Counted from the first letter of the stretch, positions 20,674 through 31,895 are shown. The stretch: 64,000 nt of DNA from Epichloe hybrida (GCA_019022495.1 JAFEKR010000011.1:1116001-1180000); one strand, 5' to 3'. Numbers and translations are program-made. Notes: generated by a model from the letters alone, not told the origin.

Positions 20674-21759
20674 AATTCCTGCGTCATGCGTTCAACGGCT
20701 ACTATTTTGGATTCGTCGAAGCTTGCCCGCCCGTATCGGCGAATTTGCTGTTTCTTACCACGGTGACCGATGAGGAACCGAAACGTAGAAGAGCAAAGAG
20801 CAAAGATTTGGCAAAGGGATGAAGAAGCAAAAGGGAATGTTGTTTCTTTGGAGGGGGGGGGGGCGCCTTATTTGACGGAGTGGTGTTTTCGTGAAATACG
20901 CGTCCATGTATCATCTGCCACGACTGGGTTGGTGGGCGGACTTGTGAAAAGGGTCCGACTTGCCTCGCAGGATGGTGAAGTTTTGTCTGTATCATAAATG
21001 CTGCAGCGGCCAAGAATAGATTTTCTCTCTTCCCTAGACGTCTTTTTCCCGTTTCTTATGCCCAAGTCATGTCATGGACGCAAAGTTCGTGTACAAACAC
21101 CTATAAAATGGATACACCGCGATGGGCACACGCACCTTGGACGAGCATATTGACTGGCTTCTCGTCATGTCTACGCAGATAGGGTGAATATGCTAAAACC
21201 AAGACAGCCTCTGAGGAGCGAAACTCGCCACGCGGGCCTCCGATACCTATCCATCCTTCCACGTGACGATGCTTAACATGGTGATAGTAGTAAAAGTTCC
21301 AGCCGTGTCCCATAAGTGGATATGTGCTATAAGGGACGAGAGCATCCAAGAGAGCATAATGCTTCCTGAGGATGCCGCCCGTGAGTGTATCTTGAGGCAT
21401 CATGGGAGTGTACGTGCACCTTCACGTGATCTGCATGGCCAAATGTAGTAGTCCACGTAGAGTAGCAAATGTTTGATCTTCACTACATGCGTTTCGACAC
21501 GAGGCGCCGAGAGGGCGGCGCGAACGAAGGGTCCTCCTTCCTACGAGCCATCTCTGTACAGTTTGAGCCTACCACGGGTCTTCTCCAGACCACTGGACCA
21601 CTGGGTTGCACAGCATCTCTCTTCACACGCACTATTTCTCACACCACTACGGACTCTACGCTTCGCACTCTTTCGACTCTCACCATCCATCACTGTTCTC
21701 ACCATCGTGGGCCCTACTTCCCTACTTCCCTACTTCCCTACTTCACTTGGATGTCCCAC
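20674..21759. other. Convergent intergenic region 3' of Qcr6 and the NRPS
   Basis: Both flanking genes end here. A G-run lies at about 20855-20863 and an 8-bp repeat at about 21711-21742. Open frames have no recognisable domains, and no tailoring gene for the NRPS is seen. Confidence 0.5.
21711..21742. repeat. 8-bp tandem repeat CCTACTTC
   Basis: About four near-perfect copies, 20-50 bp downstream of the NRPS stop codon. Confidence 0.85.
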
Positions 21760-24700
21760 CTAGCCTCCAGATCTTGTGAAAGCACGCAGGTTTTCTCTTG
21801 CCTGCGCGGGTTCGTCGTTGCCATCTGGCAAGGGCAAGACGCCAACTTTGCTCAAGAATCCCGCGCTCTTCACCAGTGCCAACTTAAGCCTGGCAGGAGA
21901 CGAAAGGCCACCAGTCCGCCAACTGTCTGCCCATTGAGACCTGGCGGTATCAGCCAGATCTTGGAGCATATCTGACAGCGCTCCGAGCGGATGTGTGTCT
22001 CTGTTTTTCTCTACATCCTGGCGAATCGCCGCCATGCACGTGCTCGAGTCTTCGCCCCTCAGGGTGTACCCTATCGCGCGTAGAGTCTCCCAAAACTCGC
22101 CCATGGTGAGCCCGCCTTTGACTTGGGTCACAATGCCTGATGAGCGCCCCAATGAAGTTTCTATGACAGTCGTTGCCGTGGCAGCGGCATCGGCTATGGG
22201 GATCCAATTGTCGGACTCCTCGCCATTGACGACGCCTACCCGTATACAGGCGGCGGTCATCCTCCACAGCCAGTCGTCGGCATTCGCGACACCTTCGGTC
22301 GGTGTGCCCACGACGAGACCAGGGCTGACAACTGCGAACTGATCTCGTCTGCCTAGACCTCGCGCCGCAGCACGCTTCACCAGGGCCTCGGCAATAAACT
22401 TGGTCGTGGTGTAGCCGTTGGGCCTGTCGGCGAGCGCCTTTGCCACGTCCTCCTCACGCTCGAGCTCAGGGTCGCAGCATCGCGCACTAGAAACGTAAAC
22501 AACCCTCATGGAGGGGTTTTCAGCAGCCACGCGAAGGACCTGGGCGGTTGACTCGACGTTGGCCGCCTGGAGAGCAGAGTAGCTCTTCATGAAATGCACC
22601 GACGCCCCGTTGTGTATGAAAACATCCACAGTACCATCTGCAAGAGTGTTCCAGTTTTCTTTTTCGAGACCCAGCCTCGGCAGCGCCAGGTCTCCACGCC
22701 ATACCTCTAGCTCGCTGCTATAAAACTCGGACCACCACTGAGCGTTTTTCGCAGCGTCGATAGCTCGCTGTCTGGCCTTGCTTGCAGAAGTACCCCTGAC
22801 AATAGCAATCACACGACTGAAGCGGCCATGATCGAGAAGCTGGCGGAGAATCTGGGTGCCAATGAAGCCGTTGGCTCCCGTTAGCACAACGGTGAGCCGA
22901 GTGTCACGAATACCCCCGTGCGACGTCGCACTCAAACGCTTATTAGCAGCCTCAGACTGCGCCATGGCGATGGTGCAATCGTATCGGGCAAGGTCCGACA
23001 GAAGACGATCCGAAGTGACACCTGGCAAAGCAGCTCCTGATTCAGAAACGCCCGCAGCTGCTGTCTGAAGCAAGTGGGCAATGCTGGTTGTGGAGTGACG
23101 GAACATGTCGGCCACCTCCAGCCTGATGCCTTCCTCCCGGGCCATGCTGACCACCTTCATGGCGCTGAGCGAGTTACCACCCAGCTTGATGAATCCATCG
23201 TCCAAACCAATCTGACTCGACTCGATACTCAGGACCTTTGACCAGATTTGCTGCATCGCCCTCTCCGGTGCCGTTGATGGCAGTCGCTTCCTTGCCGTCG
23301 GCGGTGCCTTTTGCTGCAGGCTCTCAGACAACATGGAGCGATCGATTTTGCCGGTGTGGTTGACCGGCATTTTGTCCAAGATCTTGATGGCTTGCGGCAC
23401 CATGTAAGAAGGCAGCTTGGACCGTAGCAGCTGCTCAAGATCTCCGCGCAATTTGCTCTTGCGCTGCTGTTCCAGCGGGTTTGTGCTGAGCACATGGCAG
23501 GGCCGGCCTTCATGATCAGTGGGAAATCGGAACAAGGTCCTCCTCTCACTGTCTGTGCCGCTCCCGCCGCAGTAGAATACAGCGTCCAACCCACCGCGTT
23601 GTGAGTACTGTCGAGCCCAGCTGCATTCGACTCTGTAGCCCGCCAGCTGCGCAAGCTCGGCAAGATCAAAAGCACATAGCGATGAGTGTTCCTGCGATGC
23701 CTGAAGAGCCGCTGCGAGCCATTCACTCTCGCGCTCCAACTTGGGAATATTCTTGGACGCCTCGACAGCATTGACAATTTCTCTTTCGTAGATTGTCTTG
23801 CTGTAGGGGATGTTGCTTATGGCCACTCTGGATGCGGTGCCCAAGAGGCCCGATACGGCCTGACGGTCGAGACCGTTGGACACGTAGTCAATCCACTCGT
23901 CCGCACCAATATCCTGAGCGCGGCCATCTTTCGCCTGCTCGCCATGGGAATTGACATGTAACACCGCTGCGTAGCGGTAGCTGCTGAGCTCGTTGGTGGC
24001 CTTCATCCTCTTGGGTAAGATCTCGACATGTGTCACGCCATGTATGCGGTGGGGCAAGCTGGTGAAAAACCCGGGATCTACAAGCAGTTCTGGCTCGCCT
24101 TTGAGGAGGTTCTCCATGATCCCACTGAACTCTTCCCGAGATGCGTCTTTGCCGGCAATGTGCAGAGCACGCCTTGCCATGAATTCCTTGTGAAGCGCAT
24201 GAGAGCGGATGTCACCTACGAAGATGGTCTTGATGCTTCCCAAGCTGGCCAGATGCTGGATGATGTTGAAGAGATAGTCTTGGCTTGGGAAGTACTGGAC
24301 GACGGAATTCATGACGGCAAGTTCGGAGTGGATGGGCATGTCGAGGTTCATGATACCCTCGGCTGTGCCCTTGAACACGTTGACCTTGTCTGCAAGATCC
24401 GGGACGGACTTGGCGGCTTTGGTTGTAAAGTCGACAGCTCGCATGGCCGGATCCACGCCTATGTAGCTCTGTAGGCTGTGGTTGGCCAAATTGAAGAGCA
24501 TCATGCCCGACCCGGACCCGATTTCGAGAACATGGCCGGCGGGCCCGCCGTTCAACATGGTAGCAATGGTGTCGTCCAGCCATTCGTTCATCTCGACTTT
24601 TTTTATCTCACTTCCATCGTACATGGACGACCACCCGACGAAGTCCCGTCCGATGTTTTCGGCCTCGGTGGCGCCGATGGCCAGATAAGTCTCGCCTTCG

Positions 24701-27700
24701 AACTCCTCTTCCCAGGCCTGAATCCTTTTCTGCTTTAATTGTGTCTCATCGTGAGCAAGTGATTGGCTCTGTGGTATTTTGCCATCGTCCTCGCGCGTAG
24801 TGACAAACGCAGCAAGCCACAGCTCCTGGTCAGTCAGACGGTGAAAGACAACCACAGCGCCGTCCACGCTCTCGTGGCTCCGCAGAACCGCTTCGATTTC
24901 TCCTGGCTCGACACGCTGCCCTCTGACCTTAACTTGAGTGTCTTTGCGGCCGACAAACGCAAGGGAGCCGTCACGGTTGTACTTGACCAAGTCGCCGGTC
25001 TTGTACAGTCTGCCTTGCCGACCGGGGTGAGAGATGGATCCCCTTAACAACCACTTAGGGTCTTCAATAAACGCTGCTGCTGTCTTGGCTGAGTCGTTGA
25101 AATAACCTCGACCGACAAGAGGTCCCTCTAGAAGCAGCTCGCCGGTACACCCCAGTGGCAGCAGCTCGTCATGGTCGTCGGCATCAACGATCCACGTCAC
25201 AACGCCTGCACCTTTCCCAATGTGGGTCGCCATTTGAGGTTCCATCGGATTGGAGTTGATGGTGGCGGTCGGTGTGCACTCGCTCGGCCCATATGCGTTA
25301 CATATACGTGTTTTGCCACACCACTTCTCAACGTCCGCCTCGCGTAGAGGCTCGCCGCCCAGTGTCAGCTGACGCACCGCAGGGAGTCTCTCTGGAGAAA
25401 GAAGTTGCAAGGTAGACGGCGTCAGGTCAAGCGCATTCACGCGTAGAGACACGATACTCTTCTCCATGTCATCTGTGCGGTCACTCTCGCTGGGGACGCA
25501 AAGACAACCGCCGCAAGCCAGCATAGAAACGATGTTGCTGATGGAGACGTCGAAACTGTACGAGGCAAAGTCGAACAGCCTTGATTCCGGTGTGTGTCCC
25601 ATGGGCTCGAGCTGATGGTGCTGAGCAGAGACGGCGTTTGCGTGCGTTACCACGACGCCTTTTGGTGTTCCCGTACTTCCAGAGGTGAAGACGACGTATG
25701 CGGTTGATGACGGACTGACAGATGGAAGCTCTTGCTGCGTCCAATCAAGCTGGCCAGAAAAGTAGTCCCAGCTGATGGCGACCGTCGCTTCTGCCAGCCG
25801 CGAGCACAGGATCTCTCTGGTGGGACAAGTTACGATGACTTTGCTTCCGACTTGATCGACAATGTCTCGCATCCTCTGCTCTGGAAGATGTGGATCAAGG
25901 AGGATAAAGCCGACACCAGCCTTGAGGACGCCGAGGATGGCCACCGCTGTCCACATGGACTTGTCAAAACAAAGAGGCACCAGACCTTTATGGAAGCCGG
26001 CACCAAGCTGCAGTAGTGAGTGTGACAACCTGGTCGAAAGTTCGTCCAGCTTGCGGTACGTCAGCTCTCCATCCCATGCGCAAATGGCAGGATTGTCTGG
26101 CCGGGCTTGGACTTGGTCGGCGAGTAGGTCGTGGATACATCGATTCACTGGTTCGGGAACTCTCTCGTTCCACTGCCAAATCTGTTCCAAGTCCTCTGCC
26201 GACGACATGTTGATTTCGCCCAAGGTCTGTGAAGGTGTGGCATGGTGGAGCTGGTGCATAGTCCACTCCAGTCGCTGCAGCATGCCTGTCACCACCCACG
26301 ACTGAATCGTCCTCGAGTCAAACATGGCTGAGGCAAAGATGTCATCCGACCGCAGCCATACTTCAACCGTCAACGCATACGTGCTGAACCACTGGTCCTG
26401 GCTGTCGCTCCGCCACTGGCCTAGAAGGCTTCTGCCCGGGATGCAATCCTCGGGTTGAATGACGACATGGGTCTGGAACTTGCAGGCCTTCTCTGCATCA
26501 GAAGACAAGGCGGCGATCCTCTGCAGACCCGTCTGCTCGTAGGGCATCATCTCGGCGGCTTCCTGTGTGATGGCCTGGAGATAGCTGGGCACGTACTGGG
26601 TGCTGCAGAACCTCACGCGCACTGGGATTGTCGCAATTGTCGGGGCCACCATTTCATCTAGGCCGTTCACGGCCGCATTGCGACCGTGGAGGGTAGAGCC
26701 GAAGACTACATCATTCGAGTTGGCCATTCGTCCGACGACCAAGGCCCACGCCGCCCTGATGAGCATGGATGTTGTGATGCATCCGTGGGCACCGCTTGGA
26801 GTGGCAAAGCTGTGCGCAACAGCCGCGTCTGCGACAGGCTGGTCGACCGACGGCACATTTGGTGGGAAAGGAGCTGAGTCGAAGCCCTGCAGGTTCCGTT
26901 GCCAGTAGTTCACTGCCGCTCTCTCATCTTGGTCCTGGACGTACTTTATGAAAGCCTGGAACTGCGGTCCTTGGGGAATGCTCCGTCCCCCATATGCCTC
27001 GGCGACAGCATCAGTGACGAGGCGAATGGACCAGCCATCATAAATGGCGTGATGGATTGTCCACACCAACCACTTGCACGTACCCTCCTCGTCTCTAACC
27101 AACGCAAATCGCGACAGCGGCTCCCCCGACCCCATCGAGCGCTTTCTGTCGGCGGCGAGATATTTTTCCAGCCCTTTTGCTTCATCCCAGTCAGCTGTAT
27201 CGTCCAGGACCAGCTGTACCAGGCCAACATGGTTATGCTGTGCAATCCGGGTTCGTAGAATCGGCATGGCCTTGACTGCCTGCTCCCATGCATTGCGCAA
27301 GCCCTCCAGTGACAAGTCCCGAGCCAGCTCGAGGACATTCTGCTCAATGTAGTCGCCAGGTCGCTTGGAGGTCAAGAACATGAGGCCCTCCTGGAGCCGC
27401 GTGCAGGGATATGCGTCTTGGATCGTCATGGGGTCCAGGGCGTACCGGGTAGACATGTCCTGGACGAACAAGGCGTGATTGAAATGGGGGCCCAAGAGGC
27501 TGAACGCGGGGATGTCTTCTGGAGCCCTTGCAAGAGTTTGGGAGCAATTCTTGGCCAAGTCGTGGAGAGACGGATGCTGGAATACATCCGCAACCATGAC
27601 CTGGATTCCAAGCCTGCGGGCATACGCTACAACCCTCATCGATGCAATAGAATCGCCGCCGAGGTGGAAGAAGTTGCTTTCCAGATGAATGTCCTGCGGC

Positions 27701-30369
27701 AGCATGCCCAATACGCGGGCCCAGATGTTTCTCATGCGCTCTTCCATCTCGCAAGTCGGTTGCCTTTTTGGGCCATCCCGGCGGTCCGCCCTGGCTTGGG
27801 CGAGCTGCTCGGCGGAGAACGAGGAGCCTATTCTTCGCAGCATCCTTCGGTCCATCTTGCCGGTCGGCGTCATGGGCAGCGTTTCCATCCAGAAAGACAC
27901 CGTGGGAACCATGTACGAGGGCAGATGCTGAGACAGCTTGGCCTGTACATCAGCTCGTAGCGCCTCTATCTGGACGGGGCGTTCATTCGTTGCCGTGTTC
28001 TCGCCCATCTCCGGGGACTGTACGAACACAGCCAAAGTTGGAACTGGGCTGATGGCTTGAGGTTCTATAACATCAGCAAAAACTCGCTGCGCTTCAGGCA
28101 TGCAGACTTGAGTCCAATGCTCGACGTCGCCGAGATGCACTCTCTGGCCGCGGATCTTAACCTGGGCGTCCTTCCGGCCCAAGTAGCTGAGACTTCCATC
28201 TGCACAGTATCGGACGAGGTCTCCGGTCTTGTACAGCCGACCTTTCCGACCCGGGTGGCCGGAAACACCACGCAACAGCCACTTTGGATCTTGGATGAAC
28301 GAAGCGGCGGTCTTGATGGGGTCGCCAATGTATCCACGCCCGACTAGCGGACCCTCCACAAGCAGTTCCCCAACACAGCCGATCGGAACGAGTACTTGAT
28401 GGTTTTCCGGGTCGGTAATCCAAGCGGCCACTCCAACCGGCAGCCCTATGTTCGTAGCAGCTTCAGGACTGATAGGTCGGCTGTTGACAGTGTTGATGGT
28501 GCACTCTGCAGGCCCATATTCGTTGACGACGTCGACCTTTCCCCACCATCGGGTAGCATCGTCCACAGACAGAGGCTCGCCGGTAAACACCATCGTCTTT
28601 AGAAAAGGTTGTGAATCTGGGTCTATCAGCCGCGTGACTGAGGGTGTTAAATGGGAAATCGTGACGCGCATGTCGACCATGACCTTGGAGATGTCGTTAT
28701 GGCGGTCTTCATCAGAGGGAATGCACAAACACGCTCCTGATGTGAGAGTCGCAAACACGTTATGAACGGAGACGTCAAAGGCGTAGGAGGCAAAGTCAAA
28801 TACTCTAGAATCCTTGGTGAAACCAAGTGGCTGAAGCTGACAAGCGAGGGCGGAAGAGTAGTTGGTGTGCGTGAGTATCGCCCCCTTGGGCACTCCGGTG
28901 CTCCCGGAAGTGAAGACGGCAAACATTGCCGTTGATGAAGGCTGTGAGTTCCGTGGACGACTTGGATGCGCAGAAAATGATTTTACGGAGCAAGAGTCGA
29001 GCTCTACGACCCTCTTCAACAGTCTAGAACTCAGCGACATATTCGAGGGTGAAGAGATCATCACGCTCGCGTTGACCTTTTCCACGATGGTCCTCAGGCG
29101 CTGCTCAGGAAACGAGGGCTCCAGAAGGGTAAACGCTCCGCCGGCTTTGAGAACACCCAGCATGGCGATCGGCATCCACATGGATTTTTCGAAGCATAGT
29201 GGAACGATCACCTCGGGCCCGACGTCCGCGTCTATGAGGTGGCCGGCCAGTTTCTCGGAGAGTTCATCCAGCTCCTTATAGGTCAATCGGCCGTCCCATG
29301 CATCGACTGCCAGGGCCAGTGGCTGCGAATAGACCTGATCTTCAAACATGTCGTGCATGCAGCGCTCCACCGCCGCAGGGAGAGTGCCGTTCCATTTCCA
29401 TATTTGCTCCACGTCGTCCGGTGACATGAGGTCGATGTCAGCTAGACGCGTTCTCGAGTCCGCTTCATGGAGCCCCTTCATGCAGAACTCTAGGCGTATG
29501 AGTAGCCTGAACACAATCCACGGTTCGGTGCACCTAGAATCGGACATGGCTGTCGCTTGTAGCCGAGATCCTCGCAGCTGCAAGTCGAGCACCAAAGGGT
29601 ACCCCGCAAGGCTGGGAAGGCCGTTTCCGATGGTGCCATTGCTGCTTTTGGCGTCGCCGCTGGTCCTCGTAGCAATGAGAGTGCTCGATGTTGGATGTCT
29701 TTTGCTTTTGCAGTCCGGCGAAGCCATATAGCTTTCCTCGGAGCTGGTATGTGCTCTCAAGGCCTGCAAATACTCGCCAACAGTCTGACTAGAGGCGCAT
29801 AGGACACGCAATGGCCTCGCCGCCGGCCGATCCGGCCTGCCGTCGATTGTGTCAAAGACAACTCGCTCCGAGCTCGTCATTCGGCTCGCCATGAGTGCCC
29901 AAGCAGCATATACCAATGTCACCACAGCGCAGTCATCGCCTTCTTCTTGTGGATGATGGCCGGACGGCTGCCATGAGAGTTCGTACCGAGTCTCGGTGTC
30001 CGCCGCTGGACAAATGACAGACGCCGGGAGACTGGGATAGGTCGTGTACTCATCAACCTCATCAAAAGGCTCCGCGTCCATTGGTGGTGCCCACGGGGTG
30101 GCGAGGCTGCCACGGTTGGATTCAATCGGGCAGTCATCCGATACAATCTCGGAGGAACTCCCACAAGTCTCACTGTTGCTTGCGGCGGTCGCGTACTGGC
30201 CACTGTGATTTGCGGTCTTGACTGGACCTACAACATCAGAGGCCAAGATTGTTTGGCACGTCATGGATGCGGTGTCTGTGGACGTCTCTATCGTGGAGTT
30301 GAATGAAGGAGCTGTCTGGCCACCTCTATAAGTTTCGTTGGGCGCCACGGTCGATGGTGCTGTTGTCAA
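21760..30369 (-). CDS. Dimodular NRPS, A-T-C-A-MT-T-R, peramine/pyrrolopyrazine synthetase-like
   Basis: A single uninterrupted frame of 2869 residues. Domains read by eye: remnant of a condensation domain without its active-site motif, 100-310; A1, 335-840 (FTSGSTGVPKG, YKTGDLVRY, PTGKMDR); T1, 875-945 (GGDSI, Ser907); C, 970-1395 (HHAIYDG at 1106-1112); A2, 1410-2345 (FTSGSTGTPKG, NAYGPSE, YKTGDLVKY, TGKIDR), interrupted between its A8 and A9 motifs by an N-methyltransferase, 1905-2250 (VLEIGSGSG at 1947); T2, 2365-2440 (GGNSL, Ser2400); thioester reductase, 2490-2869 (TGANGFIG at 2497, YTTTK at 2653). All core catalytic residues appear intact. The expected product is a methylated dipeptide released as an aldehyde or a derived cyclic compound. 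The order equals that of PerA/PpzA, which join a proline-type residue and arginine; the substrates here are inference. Neighbours are housekeeping genes plus a divergent MFS transporter. Confidence 0.95.
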   Translation of the reverse strand: MTTAPSTVAPNETYRGGQTAPSFNSTIETSTDTASMTCQTILASDVVGPVKTANHSGQYATAASNSETCGSSSEIVSDDCPIESNRGSLATPWAPPMDAEPFDEVDEYTTYPSLPASVICPAADTETRYELSWQPSGHHPQEEGDDCAVVTLVYAAWALMASRMTSSERVVFDTIDGRPDRPAARPLRVLCASSQTVGEYLQALRAHTSSEESYMASPDCKSKRHPTSSTLIATRTSGDAKSSNGTIGNGLPSLAGYPLVLDLQLRGSRLQATAMSDSRCTEPWIVFRLLIRLEFCMKGLHEADSRTRLADIDLMSPDDVEQIWKWNGTLPAAVERCMHDMFEDQVYSQPLALAVDAWDGRLTYKELDELSEKLAGHLIDADVGPEVIVPLCFEKSMWMPIAMLGVLKAGGAFTLLEPSFPEQRLRTIVEKVNASVMISSPSNMSLSSRLLKRVVELDSCSVKSFSAHPSRPRNSQPSSTAMFAVFTSGSTGVPKGAILTHTNYSSALACQLQPLGFTKDSRVFDFASYAFDVSVHNVFATLTSGACLCIPSDEDRHNDISKVMVDMRVTISHLTPSVTRLIDPDSQPFLKTMVFTGEPLSVDDATRWWGKVDVVNEYGPAECTINTVNSRPISPEAATNIGLPVGVAAWITDPENHQVLVPIGCVGELLVEGPLVGRGYIGDPIKTAASFIQDPKWLLRGVSGHPGRKGRLYKTGDLVRYCADGSLSYLGRKDAQVKIRGQRVHLGDVEHWTQVCMPEAQRVFADVIEPQAISPVPTLAVFVQSPEMGENTATNERPVQIEALRADVQAKLSQHLPSYMVPTVSFWMETLPMTPTGKMDRRMLRRIGSSFSAEQLAQARADRRDGPKRQPTCEMEERMRNIWARVLGMLPQDIHLESNFFHLGGDSIASMRVVAYARRLGIQVMVADVFQHPSLHDLAKNCSQTLARAPEDIPAFSLLGPHFNHALFVQDMSTRYALDPMTIQDAYPCTRLQEGLMFLTSKRPGDYIEQNVLELARDLSLEGLRNAWEQAVKAMPILRTRIAQHNHVGLVQLVLDDTADWDEAKGLEKYLAADRKRSMGSGEPLSRFALVRDEEGTCKWLVWTIHHAIYDGWSIRLVTDAVAEAYGGRSIPQGPQFQAFIKYVQDQDERAAVNYWQRNLQGFDSAPFPPNVPSVDQPVADAAVAHSFATPSGAHGCITTSMLIRAAWALVVGRMANSNDVVFGSTLHGRNAAVNGLDEMVAPTIATIPVRVRFCSTQYVPSYLQAITQEAAEMMPYEQTGLQRIAALSSDAEKACKFQTHVVIQPEDCIPGRSLLGQWRSDSQDQWFSTYALTVEVWLRSDDIFASAMFDSRTIQSWVVTGMLQRLEWTMHQLHHATPSQTLGEINMSSAEDLEQIWQWNERVPEPVNRCIHDLLADQVQARPDNPAICAWDGELTYRKLDELSTRLSHSLLQLGAGFHKGLVPLCFDKSMWTAVAILGVLKAGVGFILLDPHLPEQRMRDIVDQVGSKVIVTCPTREILCSRLAEATVAISWDYFSGQLDWTQQELPSVSPSSTAYVVFTSGSTGTPKGVVVTHANAVSAQHHQLEPMGHTPESRLFDFASYSFDVSISNIVSMLACGGCLCVPSESDRTDDMEKSIVSLRVNALDLTPSTLQLLSPERLPAVRQLTLGGEPLREADVEKWCGKTRICNAYGPSECTPTATINSNPMEPQMATHIGKGAGVVTWIVDADDHDELLPLGCTGELLLEGPLVGRGYFNDSAKTAAAFIEDPKWLLRGSISHPGRQGRLYKTGDLVKYNRDGSLAFVGRKDTQVKVRGQRVEPGEIEAVLRSHESVDGAVVVFHRLTDQELWLAAFVTTREDDGKIPQSQSLAHDETQLKQKRIQAWEEEFEGETYLAIGATEAENIGRDFVGWSSMYDGSEIKKVEMNEWLDDTIATMLNGGPAGHVLEIGSGSGMMLFNLANHSLQSYIGVDPAMRAVDFTTKAAKSVPDLADKVNVFKGTAEGIMNLDMPIHSELAVMNSVVQYFPSQDYLFNIIQHLASLGSIKTIFVGDIRSHALHKEFMARRALHIAGKDASREEFSGIMENLLKGEPELLVDPGFFTSLPHRIHGVTHVEILPKRMKATNELSSYRYAAVLHVNSHGEQAKDGRAQDIGADEWIDYVSNGLDRQAVSGLLGTASRVAISNIPYSKTIYEREIVNAVEASKNIPKLERESEWLAAALQASQEHSSLCAFDLAELAQLAGYRVECSWARQYSQRGGLDAVFYCGGSGTDSERRTLFRFPTDHEGRPCHVLSTNPLEQQRKSKLRGDLEQLLRSKLPSYMVPQAIKILDKMPVNHTGKIDRSMLSESLQQKAPPTARKRLPSTAPERAMQQIWSKVLSIESSQIGLDDGFIKLGGNSLSAMKVVSMAREEGIRLEVADMFRHSTTSIAHLLQTAAAGVSESGAALPGVTSDRLLSDLARYDCTIAMAQSEAANKRLSATSHGGIRDTRLTVVLTGANGFIGTQILRQLLDHGRFSRVIAIVRGTSASKARQRAIDAAKNAQWWSEFYSSELEVWRGDLALPRLGLEKENWNTLADGTVDVFIHNGASVHFMKSYSALQAANVESTAQVLRVAAENPSMRVVYVSSARCCDPELEREEDVAKALADRPNGYTTTKFIAEALVKRAAARGLGRRDQFAVVSPGLVVGTPTEGVANADDWLWRMTAACIRVGVVNGEESDNWIPIADAAATATTVIETSLGRSSGIVTQVKGGLTMGEFWETLRAIGYTLRGEDSSTCMAAIRQDVEKNRDTHPLGALSDMLQDLADTARSQWADSWRTGGLSSPARLKLALVKSAGFLSKVGVLPLPDGNDEPAQARENLRAFTRSGG

Positions 30370-31895
30370 GACTCAAGGGTTTAATCTCTTCCCTCTAAAC
30401 TGAATGTATCTTTGCAGTGCGTTGCTTTGGCAGGTGATATGAAGGCAAAAACAGACAGAGTATAGCTTTATTAGAGTAAGCTCCTAGCTAGCATGAACTA
30501 CTTCGTTGTTTTTAAAGGATTGCTATACCTGGTAATGATGGCCATAGTTTACTAAAGTGCGCAGCTCGGCTCATCGGCTAACCTAACTTGTTATAAAGTC
30601 GACGTTCTGTACGACCCCATCCATCTCTGTACGCTACTGCACTCTTCTCTCGGTGTCACACAACGGTGACATAATAACTGCCGGACTGACTTCTTGCAGA
30701 GACCCTGGTCGCATGGTCTTTTATACATACACGCACGTCCCAGATATTACCATTCAGCGTGGGTTGTTGCAGAAGGCATTGGCTGCTCTGTCAGGAGTCC
30801 CACCGCCCCCGTGTGCTCTCTTTTGGCCACCTTTCTTTTAGCACCGTACTCCGTACATATTACTACCCTGACAAGGTCAGAGACTGATAATCAAGCCGCA
30901 GGGCGGATAGCGAGCTGCATGCCGCGTGCCGAGTGCCGAGTGCCGCGTACCTCGAGCTCGGTTAGTGACGGGAAGCAGGGGAATAATCAATAAGTAAGGA
31001 TTAGCTTCTCTTGATTGTATGTACTCCAAGGCGGCGATGTCCTCGTATCTACGGAGTAATAAAAGCTTCTTTCCATCCTTTAGCAGCTCTCGCAGGATAC
31101 GTACCCACGGGCTGCGAGCGGGACACTAGACGCGCATATCGCGTTAGTCCCAAAACGGAAGAAGTACCTGTCCACCTAATCCCCCTAATCACCCTATAAC
31201 CTCTTCTATTGAATTCCTTCCCTCCTTTTTATTATTATGAGGCCTTATGTATAATGCAATGCAACAACGCAATGTAATGAGGCATATTGCCTATATATAT
31301 AGGCATCTCCATTCATAGCGAAAATTAACAGACACAAGACCCGTAGACTGTATTAAAAAGGTGTGCGGGTCCCGTGACCCAGCTGTCGACCCACCATACG
31401 ACTCGTAGCTGACTTCGACCAATGGACCAACCCCCTCTCTCGGCCCCGGGCTAATGATGAGGCGGTTCCGGGCTCACATGGCCACCGTCCCTACGTACGG
31501 GCGAATTTGTCGTCCCAAGCGCAAGAATGTAAGATGGCGGCAGATGATGAAGCACAGACGCACGGATGGATGGCGTTTGTGCCATGGCGTTGAGCCTCGA
31601 CTCCACAGAAACGAAGCGAAGCGCGCTCTGATGGATGAGCTCTGCTGCTGATGATGCTGATGAGCTCTGATAGACTCAACTCTGATGAGCAAGTTGCAAG
31701 GATACAATCTGCAAGGAGACTCCACACGACCCTGCAACTTGCAAAAAAAATGAATCGCCCGGTTGATTGTAACTTGTGGACTAGCCGATTCATGCAAAGC
31801 ACACACAAGCAACTTGCTCATGCTCGCTCGCACTCATGTAATATCTTGACGCCGTCCATTTGTGTCTCTGGACTCGTCCCAGGTTGCGTTCTGCT

